From: Mesobacillus sp. AQ2
GTDB taxonomy: Bacteria; Bacillota; Bacilli; Bacillales; Cytobacillaceae
Length of the DNA: 64,000 bases
Direction: 5' to 3'
Assembly (NCBI RefSeq): GCF_030122805.1
Contig: NZ_CP126080.1
Span: 4,097,501-4,161,500, forward strand
Shown piece after piece: positions 1 to 10,377 of this stretch. The notes beneath the pieces were generated by a model that saw only the letters and a list, made by a program, of their open reading frames with translations, ran no database searches and had not been told where the DNA came from. Both the position numbers and the translations under genes were made by a program. Positions within the stretch are counted from its first letter, which is position 1, and each line of letters opens with the position of its first letter.

Positions 1-1205
<1,205 letters not shown>

Positions 1206-1209
<4 letters not shown>

Positions 1210-2504
1210 CGATTGACACTCCCCTCGACTCTGTATGAGCTCTTGATTTCTTTCACGACCCTGAGGTCACGCAGCTCCATCAGGATATTTTGATAGTCTT
1301 TGAGAGAAGCACGATGTGTAACGACTACGATTTCGGCAAGTCCCTTTTCCTTCAAAGGCATCTGGAGGATCTTTTCAAAGCTGACATTATGGTCAGCGAA
1401 AAGCGAGGTGACCTCCGAAAAGACACCAACTTCATCATGGACATGCAGACGGAGGAAGTGCTTCGAACTTACTTCTCCATCATCCTTCAGCTGCTTCTCA
1501 TATTGCGGGGTGACCATAGAACGGCCATTAACTCCTAGGCGCATATTCTTAACGACGCCAACAAGATCTGACACAACAGCAGTGGCGGTTGGCAGACTGC
1601 CGGCACCCGGGCCGTAGAACATGGTTTCCCCGACCGCTTCACCGTATACATATACCGCATTGTACTCATTATTGACAGACGAAAGCGGATGGGAAGACGG
1701 CAACAGGGCAGGCTCCACACATACCTCGACTTTGTTACCTTCACGGACAGCGATGCCAAGCAATTTCATCGTATAGCCAAGCTGTTTGGCATACTGCAGG
1801 TCTTCCTCTGTGACCGAAGTGATTCCTTTAAACTTCACATCATCTAGGTCAATCTTCATGGAAAATCCAAGTGTACCCAGTATCGCCATTTTTCTGGCTG
1901 CATCTAGCCCTTCCACGTCAGATGCCGGATTCGCCTCCGCATATCCCAGCTCCTGCGCTTCCTTCAGCACGCTGTCATATGGAAGTCCCTCCTGGCTCAT
2001 CTTCGTTAAAATATAATTTGTTGTTCCGTTCACAATTCCCATCATCTTTGTGATCCTGTCAGACGCAAGCCCATCAACGAGACTTCGCAAAATCGGGATG
2101 CCTCCTGCCACGCTCGCTTCAAAAAACAGATCGCAGCCATTTTCACTCGCAGCCGTCAGCAGCTCTGAGCCATGGACAGCCATCAAATCTTTGTTTGCTG
2201 TCACCACGTTCTTTTTGTTCCTCAGTGCCTGCAGCATATGTTCACGGGTATTCTCGATCCCGCCCATGACTTCAATCACAACTTCGATTTCCGGATCTTC
2301 GATGATGTCCGCTGGGTCCATCGTCAGGAGAGAAGGGTCGACCTTTACCGACCTTTCCTTTTCTACATCCTGGACGAGGATTTTCTTTACCTTCACAGGG
2401 CAGCCAACCTGGTGCATCAACTTATCCTGGTGGTTCTCAATGATTCTCACTACCCCCGACCCAACTGTTCCTAATCCAAGAAGTCCTACCGAGATTGCCT
2501 GCAT
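1206..2504 (-). CDS. hom: Homoserine dehydrogenase
   Basis: NAD(P)-dependent reduction of aspartate semialdehyde to homoserine, the branch point to threonine and methionine. The protein has 432 aa. It has a Rossmann nucleotide-binding motif GLGTVGSG near residues 10-17, a central catalytic region and a C-terminal ACT domain (about residues 350-425, [12 protein letters not shown]) for amino-acid feedback. A strong ribosome binding site (GAGGGGAAGAG) precedes the ATG. First gene of the threonine operon. A good SigA promoter lies about 60 bp upstream. Confidence 0.97.
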
Positions 2505-2563
2505 ATTCTCTTCCCCTCTCCCTTTGTCTTTTCTAAAAATACATTTGTTTTTGTATAGTAGAC

Positions 2564-2592
2564 ATTATATAGACGACCAACCTCTTTTACAA
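2564..2592 (-). promoter_or_regulatory. SigA-type promoter of hom-thrC-thrB
   Basis: On the minus strand, -35 TTGTAA (2587-2592) and a perfect -10 TATAAT (2564-2569) are separated by 17 bp. The predicted leader before the hom start is about 50 nt, too short for a T-box or riboswitch. Confidence 0.65.
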
Positions 2593-2650
2593 GGGATATT
2601 TAAGAAGCCTTTCTCCATGAAAACGCTTAATCGCAAGGGGCTGTAAGTGT

Positions 2651-2684
2651 AAAAAAAATCCTCCCCTGCATGAAGGGAAGGATT
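2651..2684 (-). terminator. Rho-independent terminator after the hydroxyacid dehydrogenase gene
   Basis: On the minus strand AATCCTTCCC pairs with GGGGAGGATT around a short loop and is followed by a T run. Confidence 0.85.
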
Positions 2685-2690
2685 GATGAG

Positions 2691-3668
2691 TTATTGAATC
2701 ACTTCTTTATTAACAATAGTCTTCGGACTGTCTCCGGTGAGGACAGCTTTGACGTTCGTGCAGCAAAGCTTGATCATCTTTGTCCTCGTTTCTGTACTTG
2801 CCGATCCGATATGCGGGATTGCTGTCACATTTGAAAGTTCCAGCAACGGATGCTCTGTTGAAATGGGCTCTTTTTCAAAAACATCAAGTCCTGCAGCGGC
2901 AATCTCTCCGCTTTTCAGGGCTTCATACAATGCCTGCTCGTCCACAACCGGCCCGCGTCCAACATTGATGAAAATCGCGCTTTTTTTCATTTTCGCAAAA
3001 ACATCTGCTGTAAAAAGATTTCTGGTTTCATCTGTAAGCGGTGCGAGTGATACCACATAATCAGCCTTTGATACAAGATCCTCGAATGAACTGTAGACCG
3101 CACCGAGTTCCTTTTCAGCTTCCGGTTTACGGGAACGGTTATGGTAAAGAATATCCATTCCAAAGCCATTCGCGCGTCGGGCAACAGCCTTACCAATTTT
3201 CCCCATACCGACGATTCCGATCGTCTTTCCATATACATCATGTCCTGCAAGCAGGTATGGGCTCCAGCCTTCCCACTTGCCAGCTTTGATATAATCTGCT
3301 GCTTCGACGATGCGCCTTGCCGCAGCCATCAACAAAGCAAAAGTAAGATCAGCGGTTGTCTCGGTCAGCACATCCGGGGTATTGCTCACAACGATTCCGC
3401 GCTCGGTGGCTGATTTGAGATTGATATTGTCAAAACCCACAGCCAGGTTGGCGACGACTTTCAGGTTTTCACCAGCTGACAGCAATTCCTCGTCAATTTT
3501 GTCAGACAGCATCGTGATCATCCCACTGGCTTTTTTTGCTTCAGCGAGCAAAACCTCTCTCGGGGCAGGGATATCTTCATGCTCCCACATCTTCACCTCA
3601 AATTGCTCGGTGAGCTCTACAATCGTTTCTTCAGGAAGTTTCCTGGTAATATAAATATACGGTTTCAT
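2691..3668 (-). CDS. D-isomer 2-hydroxyacid dehydrogenase (glyoxylate/hydroxypyruvate reductase type)
   Basis: 325-aa NAD(P)-dependent reductase of 2-keto acids, most like the glyoxylate/hydroxypyruvate reductase (GhrB/YvcT) group. The nucleotide-binding loop GIVGMGKIG is at residues 151-159. The catalytic triad is R238 (NVGRG), E267 (DVFEKEP) and H286 (PHIGS). The family signature strand around residues 205-215 is present. Monocistronic with its own terminator, next to the threonine operon. It lacks the ACT or ASB domains of serine-pathway SerA, so phosphoglycerate dehydrogenase is unlikely. The exact substrate cannot be read from sequence. Confidence 0.88.
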   Translation of the reverse strand: MKPYIYITRKLPEETIVELTEQFEVKMWEHEDIPAPREVLLAEAKKASGMITMLSDKIDEELLSAGENLKVVANLAVGFDNINLKSATERGIVVSNTPDVLTETTADLTFALLMAAARRIVEAADYIKAGKWEGWSPYLLAGHDVYGKTIGIVGMGKIGKAVARRANGFGMDILYHNRSRKPEAEKELGAVYSSFEDLVSKADYVVSLAPLTDETRNLFTADVFAKMKKSAIFINVGRGPVVDEQALYEALKSGEIAAAGLDVFEKEPISTEHPLLELSNVTAIPHIGSASTETRTKMIKLCCTNVKAVLTGDSPKTIVNKEVIQ

Positions 3669-3743
3669 CGTCTGGCTCCTTTTTGTAAGCGGTTAATATA
3701 ATAGAATAATATTCATTCTATCACATTTACGCAAAAGCTTCGA

Positions 3744-4751
3744 CTACCGTAATAACCACTCAACCGGAGGAAGCTTCGCCATTTTCACAGGTGCATCGCC
3801 AATCTGGTAAAAATGGCTTAAAAAACGTTCGTAATCACTGCTTTGGTCCAGATACTTCCGCAAACGGTCCTCAAGCTGGCGCTTTGTCTGTTCTGACTGG
3901 GTAATATAGTAATTTTCGATTGCTTCATAGTAGTGAAGCGGAAACAGCAGCCTGGAGTACAGAAGCCTCCATGAAAACGGCGACAGCATTGTCAGACTCT
4001 GGTACTCATTAAGGAAGTTTTTGATTTCCGGCTGGCTCGTCTGGATGTTGGCAAAATAACGCTCCCTTACCCACTCTGCCAGATCGCGGCTTCCATGGTC
4101 GAACACCCACTCAAATGGATTTTTCACAAAATACGGCCCTCTCCAGACTGTATTGGTGAAGCGCTCATGGCAGACAGTGCCGTGGTCAATCTTTGTCGGC
4201 TTATCATCGATCTCCGTATCTGCAAGATATTGGATGGCATTTTCCGACAATCCCATATAATACGGAAAAGACTCCATGAACATTCTCTCAAAATCGTTCT
4301 CAGGCTCAGTATAGAGTTTGCCGCTCCACACCTTTTCCATCTGGTCCAGCCGCTTTTCCCAGAGCTGTTTCCACTGTCCGACCCTGTTCATCCCTTCAAC
4401 CTTGAAAGGGATTTGCCTGCCTCTTGCATGGAATCTGGCCAGCTTCCTGCCTGTTCGCAATTTCTCCGGCATCGGTGCGGCACGACTCTGCAGCACACAG
4501 TACTTTCTTCCCTCCCATTCGCAAATCTGGCGTCCTTCCTTGTCTGTAAGCAGCTGCGAAACGTTGCGGTCACCAGCTTTTTGCATATGGTCAGCGATTC
4601 TCGAAAGCTCGCTTATCTCTTGCTCTTTTGCCCCATTAGCGTCCATAATCAAATAAAGCCCTTCATTCTGTTTATATCCATGATATCTTCCAAGAGATAC
4701 TTCTGAATCCGGAAAAATCCCATATACTTCTTTTAACATCTTTTGAAACAT
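3744..4751 (-). CDS. yutH: Spore coat protein YutH (CotS-like kinase fold)
   Basis: About 335 aa, related to the CotS/YutH group of spore coat proteins, which have a degenerate aminoglycoside-phosphotransferase-like fold. The segment KIDHGTVCHERFTN occupies the place of the kinase catalytic loop. I place the start at the ATG at 4751 (MFQKMLKEVYG), because AGAGAGGTG lies 7 nt upstream; a longer reading frame to 4811 has no ribosome binding site. The position next to hom and yutG matches B. subtilis. Probably made in the mother cell during sporulation; that timing is inferred from the family. Confidence 0.85.
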   Translation of the reverse strand: MFQKMLKEVYGIFPDSEVSLGRYHGYKQNEGLYLIMDANGAKEQEISELSRIADHMQKAGDRNVSQLLTDKEGRQICEWEGRKYCVLQSRAAPMPEKLRTGRKLARFHARGRQIPFKVEGMNRVGQWKQLWEKRLDQMEKVWSGKLYTEPENDFERMFMESFPYYMGLSENAIQYLADTEIDDKPTKIDHGTVCHERFTNTVWRGPYFVKNPFEWVFDHGSRDLAEWVRERYFANIQTSQPEIKNFLNEYQSLTMLSPFSWRLLYSRLLFPLHYYEAIENYYITQSEQTKRQLEDRLRKYLDQSSDYERFLSHFYQIGDAPVKMAKLPPVEWLLR

Positions 4752-4945
4752 CAAACAGCACCTCTCTCCAAGCCATTCTTTTACAAATATATGTGCCGGA
4801 CTGTAAAACAATGAAATGAATAACTGGCTTCATTCGGGAAATGATTTAAAGGAATGAATTCTTTCACTAAAACGGATTAAGCGGAATAATTTAGGTTAAA
4901 TAGGATATGAAGATAGCTGCGATTAAAAACAGAAAGGTGATGCAG

Positions 4946-5455
4946 ATGTTAGAAAAGAAACGCGCCATTCATATGACAGAGGAAACTGCCCGGAAATGGC
5001 TTCACGAACGCGGGGTTGAAATAGAGGATATTGCGAAACTTGTGTTCTTCTTGCAGGAGAAGTATCATCCGAACCTGCAGATGGACGATTGCATCCAGAA
5101 TGTCGAGCGAGTATTGTCCAAACGTGAGGTCCAGAATGCCATCCTGACAGGAATCCAGCTTGATATCCTCGCAGAGCAGAAGAAGCTTGGCGAACCGCTT
5201 CAATCCATTATTGAAACAGATGAGAGCCTGTATGGCGTGGATGAGATTCTCGCTTTCTCAATCGTCAATATCTATGGTTCGATTGGATTCACCAACTACG
5301 GGTTCATTGATAAAGCAAAACCGGGTATCCTTGAACTCCTTAATGATAAAGAAAAGTCAGGTAAATGCCATACATTCCTGGATGATATTGTGGGAGCTGT
5401 TGCAGCGGCTGCTTCAAGCCGACTTGCACACCGAGCGGCGAATGTAGAGGAATAA
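4946..5455 (+). CDS. yutG: Phosphatidylglycerophosphatase A-like protein YutG
   Basis: 169-aa PgpA-fold protein. PgpA enzymes dephosphorylate phosphatidylglycerol phosphate; the Bacillus YutG branch is a shorter soluble relative whose substrate is not settled. The alpha-helical PgpA pattern is visible, with the TDESLYGVDEI and FLDDIVGAVAAA segments giving acidic metal-binding residues. The start at 4946 is chosen because AAAGGTG ends 6 nt before it; an in-frame ATG at 4940 is too close to that site. Followed by a clear terminator. Convergent with yutF. Confidence 0.8.
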   Translation: MLEKKRAIHMTEETARKWLHERGVEIEDIAKLVFFLQEKYHPNLQMDDCIQNVERVLSKREVQNAILTGIQLDILAEQKKLGEPLQSIIETDESLYGVDEILAFSIVNIYGSIGFTNYGFIDKAKPGILELLNDKEKSGKCHTFLDDIVGAVAAAASSRLAHRAANVEE

Positions 5456-5459
5456 TGAT

Positions 5460-5503
5460 AAAGGGACTTGCAGCCGGCGATGGCGCAAGTCCCTTCTGTT
5501 TTT
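5460..5503 (+). terminator. Terminator after yutG
   Basis: Perfect 11-bp stem AAGGGACTTGC / GCAAGTCCCTT with a 13-nt loop, followed by CTGTTTTT. Confidence 0.8.
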
Positions 5504-6266
5504 ATACTTCCCAGTCATCCAATGAATCGACTGTATAGGTTGGCATTTCATCGTAACCCTTCAGCAGTTCCTTCGTTGTGACCCCCGTGTGTACAAGCAG
5601 AGTATCCATTCCGGCCCTCATGCCTGCGAGAATGTCGGTATCATAATAGTCCCCGACCATCAACGTCTCTTCCTTCGCAGTTCCCAGGACCTTCAGTGCC
5701 TGTTCCATGATCACTGATTCCGGCTTGCCAATGAAGATTGGGTCTGTTTGCGTGGAAACAGCGATGACTGATGTCAGTGATCCATTTCCCGGAAGCAGGC
5801 CACGTTCTGTCGGAATTGCGATATCTCCATTAGTTGAAATGAAAGTGGCCCCGTTCCTGACCGCAAGGCAGCCAACTGCCAGCTTTTCATAGGTAATGCC
5901 GCGGTCAATTCCGGAAACGACGAAATCCGCTTCTTCCCCTGCAAACCGGAGCCCTTTTTCCTCGATAGCTGTCTGAATCCCCTCTTCGCCAATCACGTAT
6001 ACGGTCGCATCTTGCTTTTGCTCATAAATATAGTTGGCCGTTGCCTGACTTGTCGTAAAAACCTGCTCCTCAGTGGTTGGGATATCAAAGCTCCGCAGCT
6101 TTTTCGCCACCTGGGCCGGTGTACGCGAAGAATTATTTGTGACGAATAAATAAGGAATTCCAGCTGCAATCAGCCTTTTTATAAAATCCGAAGCCGCCTC
6201 GATCCGTTCTGAGCCCCTGTACATCGTTCCATCTAAATCAATCAGATAGCCTTTATATTTTTTCAT
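5502..6266 (-). CDS. yutF: HAD-superfamily phosphatase YutF (NagD-like)
   Basis: 254-aa HAD hydrolase of the NagD/4-nitrophenylphosphatase group (TIGR01457 type). The nucleophile motif is DLDGT with D10 and D12. The TNNSSR motif II follows near residues 43-48, and the C-terminal GKPES and MVGDYYDTDI segments supply the lysine and the metal-binding acids. It probably hydrolyses small phosphorylated metabolites; the substrate is unknown. The ATG at 6266 has AGGAG 8 nt upstream and is preferred over an in-frame GTG at 6275. Same neighbourhood as B. subtilis yutG-yutF. Confidence 0.88.
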   Translation of the reverse strand: MKKYKGYLIDLDGTMYRGSERIEAASDFIKRLIAAGIPYLFVTNNSSRTPAQVAKKLRSFDIPTTEEQVFTTSQATANYIYEQKQDATVYVIGEEGIQTAIEEKGLRFAGEEADFVVSGIDRGITYEKLAVGCLAVRNGATFISTNGDIAIPTERGLLPGNGSLTSVIAVSTQTDPIFIGKPESVIMEQALKVLGTAKEETLMVGDYYDTDILAGMRAGMDTLLVHTGVTTKELLKGYDEMPTYTVDSLDDWEV

Positions 6267-6367
6267 GATGATCACTCCTATGCATAATGTTCCCTTGTTG
6301 TGCTAAAACGAATAATCCCATTTTATTAAAGTAGAGCAGGCAGTGCAAAGGACAAAGCTCACAGCAA

Positions 6368-6418
6368 AGAAAAAGAGACCGACTTATGAACTGCTCAGTT
6401 CATCTTATCGGTCTCTTC
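6368..6418 (-). terminator. Terminator after yutE
   Basis: Long inverted repeat on the minus strand: AGAGACCGA / TCGGTCTCT outer stem plus GATGAACTG / CAGTTCATAAG inner stem, ending in TTTTTC. Confidence 0.85.
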
Positions 6419-6426
6419 ATCCAGCT

Positions 6427-6864
6427 TTACTTTTTAAAAGCGGAAACCGGGCCTAGTTCATTCGTTAGATATTCCCTGACCTTCACCGGAAACAGCTTGA
6501 GTTGCGGAAGTTCAGACTTGAAGGTTTGGATCAGGCTTCCATGGTCCACATCAGTGTATTGCTGGACTAGCATCTTCCTGAACAGGACGATTTTTTTCAA
6601 GCCTGCGCTCATGTCAGGCGTCACGACTTTTTCATCATCGAGGATATCGATGATGTCTTCATAGCTGCCCGGGTCACGCATGATGAAGCCATCAATCATC
6701 GAATTGCCCACATCAAGAACAGCCTCCACCATCGTATGCGCTGCACGCTCGAGGGCCGCTTTTTCCATAGGCGTTTCCCATGATCCATTGCTTTCAAAAA
6801 AATCAATCTGCCTGTCCAAAAACTCCAATGTTTGCTCAATTTGATCCCTGTCGACAAAATACAT
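6427..6864 (-). CDS. yutE: DUF86 / HepT-like protein YutE
   Basis: 145-aa all-helical protein of the DUF86 family, which includes HepT ribonuclease toxins of the HEPN superfamily. HepT toxins carry an R-x4-H active site; here the corresponding stretch RKMLVQQY keeps the arginine (R96) but has Q101 where the histidine is expected. No MntA-type nucleotidyltransferase antitoxin is adjacent. The protein is therefore probably not an active toxin. Its gene lies 22 bp behind the EAL-domain gene and shares its transcript and terminator. Confidence 0.75.
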   Translation of the reverse strand: MYFVDRDQIEQTLEFLDRQIDFFESNGSWETPMEKAALERAAHTMVEAVLDVGNSMIDGFIMRDPGSYEDIIDILDDEKVVTPDMSAGLKKIVLFRKMLVQQYTDVDHGSLIQTFKSELPQLKLFPVKVREYLTNELGPVSAFKK

Positions 6865-6886
6865 TCCTTATCACCTCTCGAAGATG

Positions 6887-8176
6887 CTAGACGGTTTTCA
6901 ATAATCCAGGACGGGCGTAAAAATAACCTTGTGCCAGTTCAACCTTGTTCCGTGAGAGGACTGATGCTTCATGCTCATTTTCGATTCCTTCGGCTATGAC
7001 AGTAGAGCCTGCTTCCTTTGCGACAAGCAGAAGCCCTTTCAGCATCGACTCCTTCACAGAGTTCTTGTCGATGTTCTGGATGACGGACCGGTCGATCTTG
7101 ATGACATCCGGCATGATCTCACTGATGGTATTCAGGCTGGCATATCCCGCTCCTGTATCATCCACCGCAATCTTGATACCCATTCCTCTTAACACCTTTA
7201 TATTATAGATAAAATTATCGATTCCCTCAATCGAGTCCCGTTCGGTGATTTCCAGGGTGATCTGATTCGGCTTGATGCCTTCATAGGATTTCATCATTGT
7301 TTTCAAATCACGGACGAATCGAAAATTGCCAAGCGTGATCGGCGTAAAATTAATGAAGATATCATCCTGGCAGCCAGTTGACGTAATTTGGTCAAGCGTT
7401 TTCCTCAGGACAATCATTTCAAGCTCATACAGCATATTCGTCTGCCTCGCGACTGAAAAAAGCTGCAGTGGACTTTCGAGGGCTGTCCCCTCAGGACCGC
7501 GGGTCAGCATCTCCCACGCACGGACCTCCTTAGTGGCGACGTCAATGATTGGCTGTGCCAAAAGTTTTATATTCTGCCGGGAGATGATTTTGTTCATTTC
7601 ATAAACCATTTCATTGAATTCCGTCTGAATCCGCTTTTCAGCCATCGCAAACGCCTGCTGATGAGCCTTCAAGACCGCTTCATGTACGGACCCTACTGAT
7701 TTATCAATAAAAATGAATCCCGTGTCAAAGATAGGCTGGACGGTCGGATACTCATGAAAAATCCTGCTTTCCGCTTCCCTGAGGATTTTCTTCATCTTCC
7801 CATCAATCTCCGAGATACAATGCCTGTTATGGTCAATCCTTATAAACAGGCTCAAGCTGTCACTATAGTAATCATGCAGGACAATCATGTCCTCTTTTTC
7901 AATTTCCAATTCAATCACAGCTTTGAAATGACGCTTCAAAGCCTTGTGGTACTTCCACGTCTCCCCACCAAGCTGAGCCGCCAGCTCGCGGTGATTTTTG
8001 ATCGTATAGGCGATGACTGCCACTTCACAGCCACTGTTAAAAGCCTTCTTCACCCCTGTTACAACAGGATCCCTCAAGATGAACTGAGGCGGATAATAAC
8101 AAAGCGATGAATGAGGCAACATTATTTTCCCCCAACCAAGCAGGTTGTCCAATATGCTAGTAACACGGCGGGCCAT
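6887..8176 (-). CDS. EAL-domain cyclic-di-GMP phosphodiesterase with degenerate N-terminal domain
   Basis: About 429 aa. The N-terminal half looks like a degenerate GGDEF/sensory region without a GGDEF signature. The C-terminal EAL domain (about residues 200-425) retains the key positions: WEMLTR (E222, in place of EALxR), the EITER glutamate, DDTGAGYASL, KIDRSVI and AEGIENEHE. Linear hydrolysis of c-di-GMP is therefore plausible. The ATG at 8176 has GAGAGG about 10 nt upstream; the in-frame ATG at 8227 lies in a stretch that looks like a -10 region (GGTACAAT). It precedes yutE, and I do not recall it at this place in B. subtilis. Confidence 0.82.
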   Translation of the reverse strand: MARRVTSILDNLLGWGKIMLPHSSLCYYPPQFILRDPVVTGVKKAFNSGCEVAVIAYTIKNHRELAAQLGGETWKYHKALKRHFKAVIELEIEKEDMIVLHDYYSDSLSLFIRIDHNRHCISEIDGKMKKILREAESRIFHEYPTVQPIFDTGFIFIDKSVGSVHEAVLKAHQQAFAMAEKRIQTEFNEMVYEMNKIISRQNIKLLAQPIIDVATKEVRAWEMLTRGPEGTALESPLQLFSVARQTNMLYELEMIVLRKTLDQITSTGCQDDIFINFTPITLGNFRFVRDLKTMMKSYEGIKPNQITLEITERDSIEGIDNFIYNIKVLRGMGIKIAVDDTGAGYASLNTISEIMPDVIKIDRSVIQNIDKNSVKESMLKGLLLVAKEAGSTVIAEGIENEHEASVLSRNKVELAQGYFYARPGLLKTV

Positions 8177-8336
8177 AGGTTTCAATCCTCTCAGACGATG
8201 ACTAGAACTTTTTCTTAATTGTACCATATTTCGCTAAAATAGACCTTTTTTACTAGATAGTTATTTCAAAATATTTTTACTCTTTGTTATGGTAGGGAAT
8301 GTAGGGAAAGGGCATCACGAATAAATTCTTGTTTAT

Positions 8337-9015
8337 GACAGCTTTTCTGGCTTCTCCCTCAACCCTGTCTGAATTACGGGGTTTTTTTGACAGCTTTTCT
8401 TGCTTCTCACCTAAACCTGTCAGAATTACGGGGTTTTTTTGACAGCTTTTTTACTTCTCCCTCAAACCTGTCAGAATTACGGAGGTTTTTTGACAGCTTT
8501 TTTTGCTTCTCCCTCAAACCTGTCCGAATTACAGAGGTTTTTTGACAGCTTTTTTTGCTTCTCCCTCAAACCTGTCCGAATTACGGAGGTTTTTTGACAG
8601 CTTTTTTTGCTTCTCCCTCAAACCTGTCCGAATTACAGAGGTTTTTTGACAGCTTTTCATGCTTCTCACCTAAACCTGTCAGAATTACGGAGGTTTTTTG
8701 ACAGCTTTTTTTGCTTCTCCCTCAAACCTGTCCGAATTACAGAGGTTTTTTGACAGCTTTTCATGCTTCTCACCTAAACCTGTCAGAATTACGGGGGTTT
8801 TTTGACAGCTTTTCATGCTTCTCACCTAAACCTGTCAGAATTACGGGGTTTTTTTGACAGCTTTTTTACTTCTCCCTCAAACCTGTCAGTATTACGGGGT
8901 TTTTTTGACAGCTTTTCTTGTTACTCCCTCAAACCTGTCCGAACTCGGCGCTACTTCTGACAGCTTTCCCTGTTCTCCTCCCAAACCTGTCCGAACTGTG
9001 ACTGGTTTTTAAATC
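8337..9015. repeat. 52-bp intergenic tandem repeat array, 13 units
   Basis: GACAG begins units at 8337, 8389, 8441, 8492, 8544, 8596, 8648, 8700, 8752, 8804, 8856, 8907 and 8959, a period of 52 bp (51 twice). Each unit is TTGACAGCTTTT, a pyrimidine tract such as GCTTCTCCCTC, AAACCTGTC, then GAATTACGGGG and a T run. GACAG and its complement CTGTC alternate at about 28 and 24 bp. The array fills most of the divergent gap between the EAL gene and the gene at 9258. No ORF runs through it. Confidence 0.95.
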
Positions 9016-9257
9016 CTTTCCCTACTAATCCTGTCTGAAATAGGTCTTTTCGCATTTTCCCGCAAAGATAAATTCAGAAACAAAAGTTTTTCTGGTAAGA
9101 TTGATGGTGGGTGAGAATGCTGCCAAAATGGAGGAGAGAGATTTTGGAATGCGAAGGACACTGTCCGCTACATCACAGCACACCATCTCTCGAACACAAG
9201 CCGCATCTTGTGATGGTTGAAAAAATACATACTTTTACAGCACATAGGAGGTTCACG

Positions 9258-9524
9258 ATGACGGAACAATTTTTTTTATACGATGAAACAGAAGCGACAA
9301 AAACACGCTTTGTAAGCTTTGTGGGTGAAAACCAGCGTTTTGACCTTGCCATCCTGCAGACAGGAAGATATTATGGCAAGAGTATCGTATTGGATATCCA
9401 GGGGAGCCGATTCGCGATCCTTGGCCACGATGACCTTGATGAAGAAGGCTATCTCGAATATGCCTACAACTTATCCGAAGAAGATGCGGAAGAACTTCGC
9501 TCATTCCTGCGGCCAATCCTTTAA
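9258..9524 (+). CDS. DUF3055-type small protein
   Basis: 88-aa acidic cytosolic protein of the small DUF3055 (SAV0927-like) Bacillales family; no biochemical function is known to me. The start is ATG 9258 (MTEQFFLYDET), with TAGGAGG 6 nt upstream. The longer frame to 9111 has no ribosome binding site. It stands just after the 52-bp repeat array and 76 bp before the next small gene, so the two may be cotranscribed. Family assignment is from memory of the pattern and moderately certain. Confidence 0.75.
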   Translation: MTEQFFLYDETEATKTRFVSFVGENQRFDLAILQTGRYYGKSIVLDIQGSRFAILGHDDLDEEGYLEYAYNLSEEDAEELRSFLRPIL

Positions 9525-9600
9525 TCTGGAATGAACTGTTTGTTTGATTTGTCTTTTCAAAGAAATACTAAAAAGACAACAAGCAAAAGAAGGTGAGTTC

Positions 9601-9888
9601 ATGAGCAAGGAAGACAGCGAAAAGTACTCTGATTTTTCGAATGTTGAAAAGCAAAAGAACTATATAACGGCTGAAGACTTACCTGATGGACCATATGGTT
9701 CGCCATTCCGGATGGATGAACCGGTTGAGGGTAAAAGCACACCTTGGCGTGAGGGACAACGGACCTACAGTAACTTCAATTATGAATTCAAGTCCCTTCA
9801 TCAGGGTACACCAAGAAAAGAAGCTGGTGCCCACCCAACCCATGATGATCCGAGCGAAAGTGAGCAGCCGCCATATAGCGACATGTAA
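9601..9888 (+). CDS. Small hydrophilic cytosolic protein (GPYGSP type)
   Basis: 95 aa, strongly hydrophilic, proline/glycine rich and probably disordered, with the segment DLPDGPYGSP near residues 29-38. Similar small proteins occur in many Bacillus genomes annotated as cytosolic protein; no function is known. The start ATG 9601 follows GAAGGTGAG by 3-5 nt. Ends in a strong bidirectional terminator shared with yutD. Confidence 0.75.
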   Translation: MSKEDSEKYSDFSNVEKQKNYITAEDLPDGPYGSPFRMDEPVEGKSTPWREGQRTYSNFNYEFKSLHQGTPRKEAGAHPTHDDPSESEQPPYSDM

Positions 9889-9930
9889 AAAAAGGAATGC
9901 TCCAATCACAGTATTGGAGCATTCCTTCGT
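9889..9930. terminator. Bidirectional terminator between convergent genes
   Basis: AAGGAATGCTCCAAT pairs with ATTGGAGCATTCCTT around a 6-nt loop. There are A/T runs on both sides. Confidence 0.88.
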
Positions 9931-9938
9931 TTTCTATT

Positions 9939-10229
9939 CTATTTATCCTGACCTTGCTTCGCTACCTTCTTGGCGACAAAATAGGCACAGCCAAAATTGC
10001 AGTACTCATATAAGTATTCACTTACCGTACTGATTTTCGTATCGAATGTTGATTTCTGGTTCTGGTCATCGAAAAAGCCTCTTAAGCGAAGCTGCCCATA
10101 TCCCCAGTCACCAACTATATAGTCATATTTCGTCAGAATCTCGCTGTATCTGGCTCGAAATGCTTCCTCATTAAAGCCATTCCGTTCTTCATCCACTATT
10201 TCATAGCATAGGTTATTGATGCAAATCAT
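9939..10229 (-). CDS. yutD: YutD family protein (DUF1027)
   Basis: 96 aa, member of the YutD (DUF1027) family conserved in Bacillales. The DYIVGDWGYGQLRLRGF core (about residues 38-54) and a C-terminal YCNFGCAYFV cysteine pair are visible. The function is unknown. The ATG at 10229 has AGAGGTGG 8 nt upstream; the longer frame to 10253 starts within that site. Position before lipA agrees with B. subtilis gene order. Confidence 0.85.
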   Translation of the reverse strand: MICINNLCYEIVDEERNGFNEEAFRARYSEILTKYDYIVGDWGYGQLRLRGFFDDQNQKSTFDTKISTVSEYLYEYCNFGCAYFVAKKVAKQGQDK

Positions 10230-10377
10230 TGGTAGGTCCACCTCTTTTTCCATAACGATCTGTCTTGGTCAACAAGCTAACGTGCCTGCGCTTTTCTTAA
10301 TTATAACTTATTCCCCATCAATTACTAAGCAAAAAAAATAATTTCGGAGCCATTCTAATCAATAGGGGGTGTTTTAA

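Noticed and set aside
2618..2631. cre-like TGAAAACGCTTAAT before hom
   Set aside because: The conserved C at position 13 is missing, and the site lies upstream of the -35 box; a chance match is likely.
8337..9015. CRISPR array
   Set aside because: The whole 52-bp unit is repeated, there are no unique spacers of constant length, and no cas genes are present.
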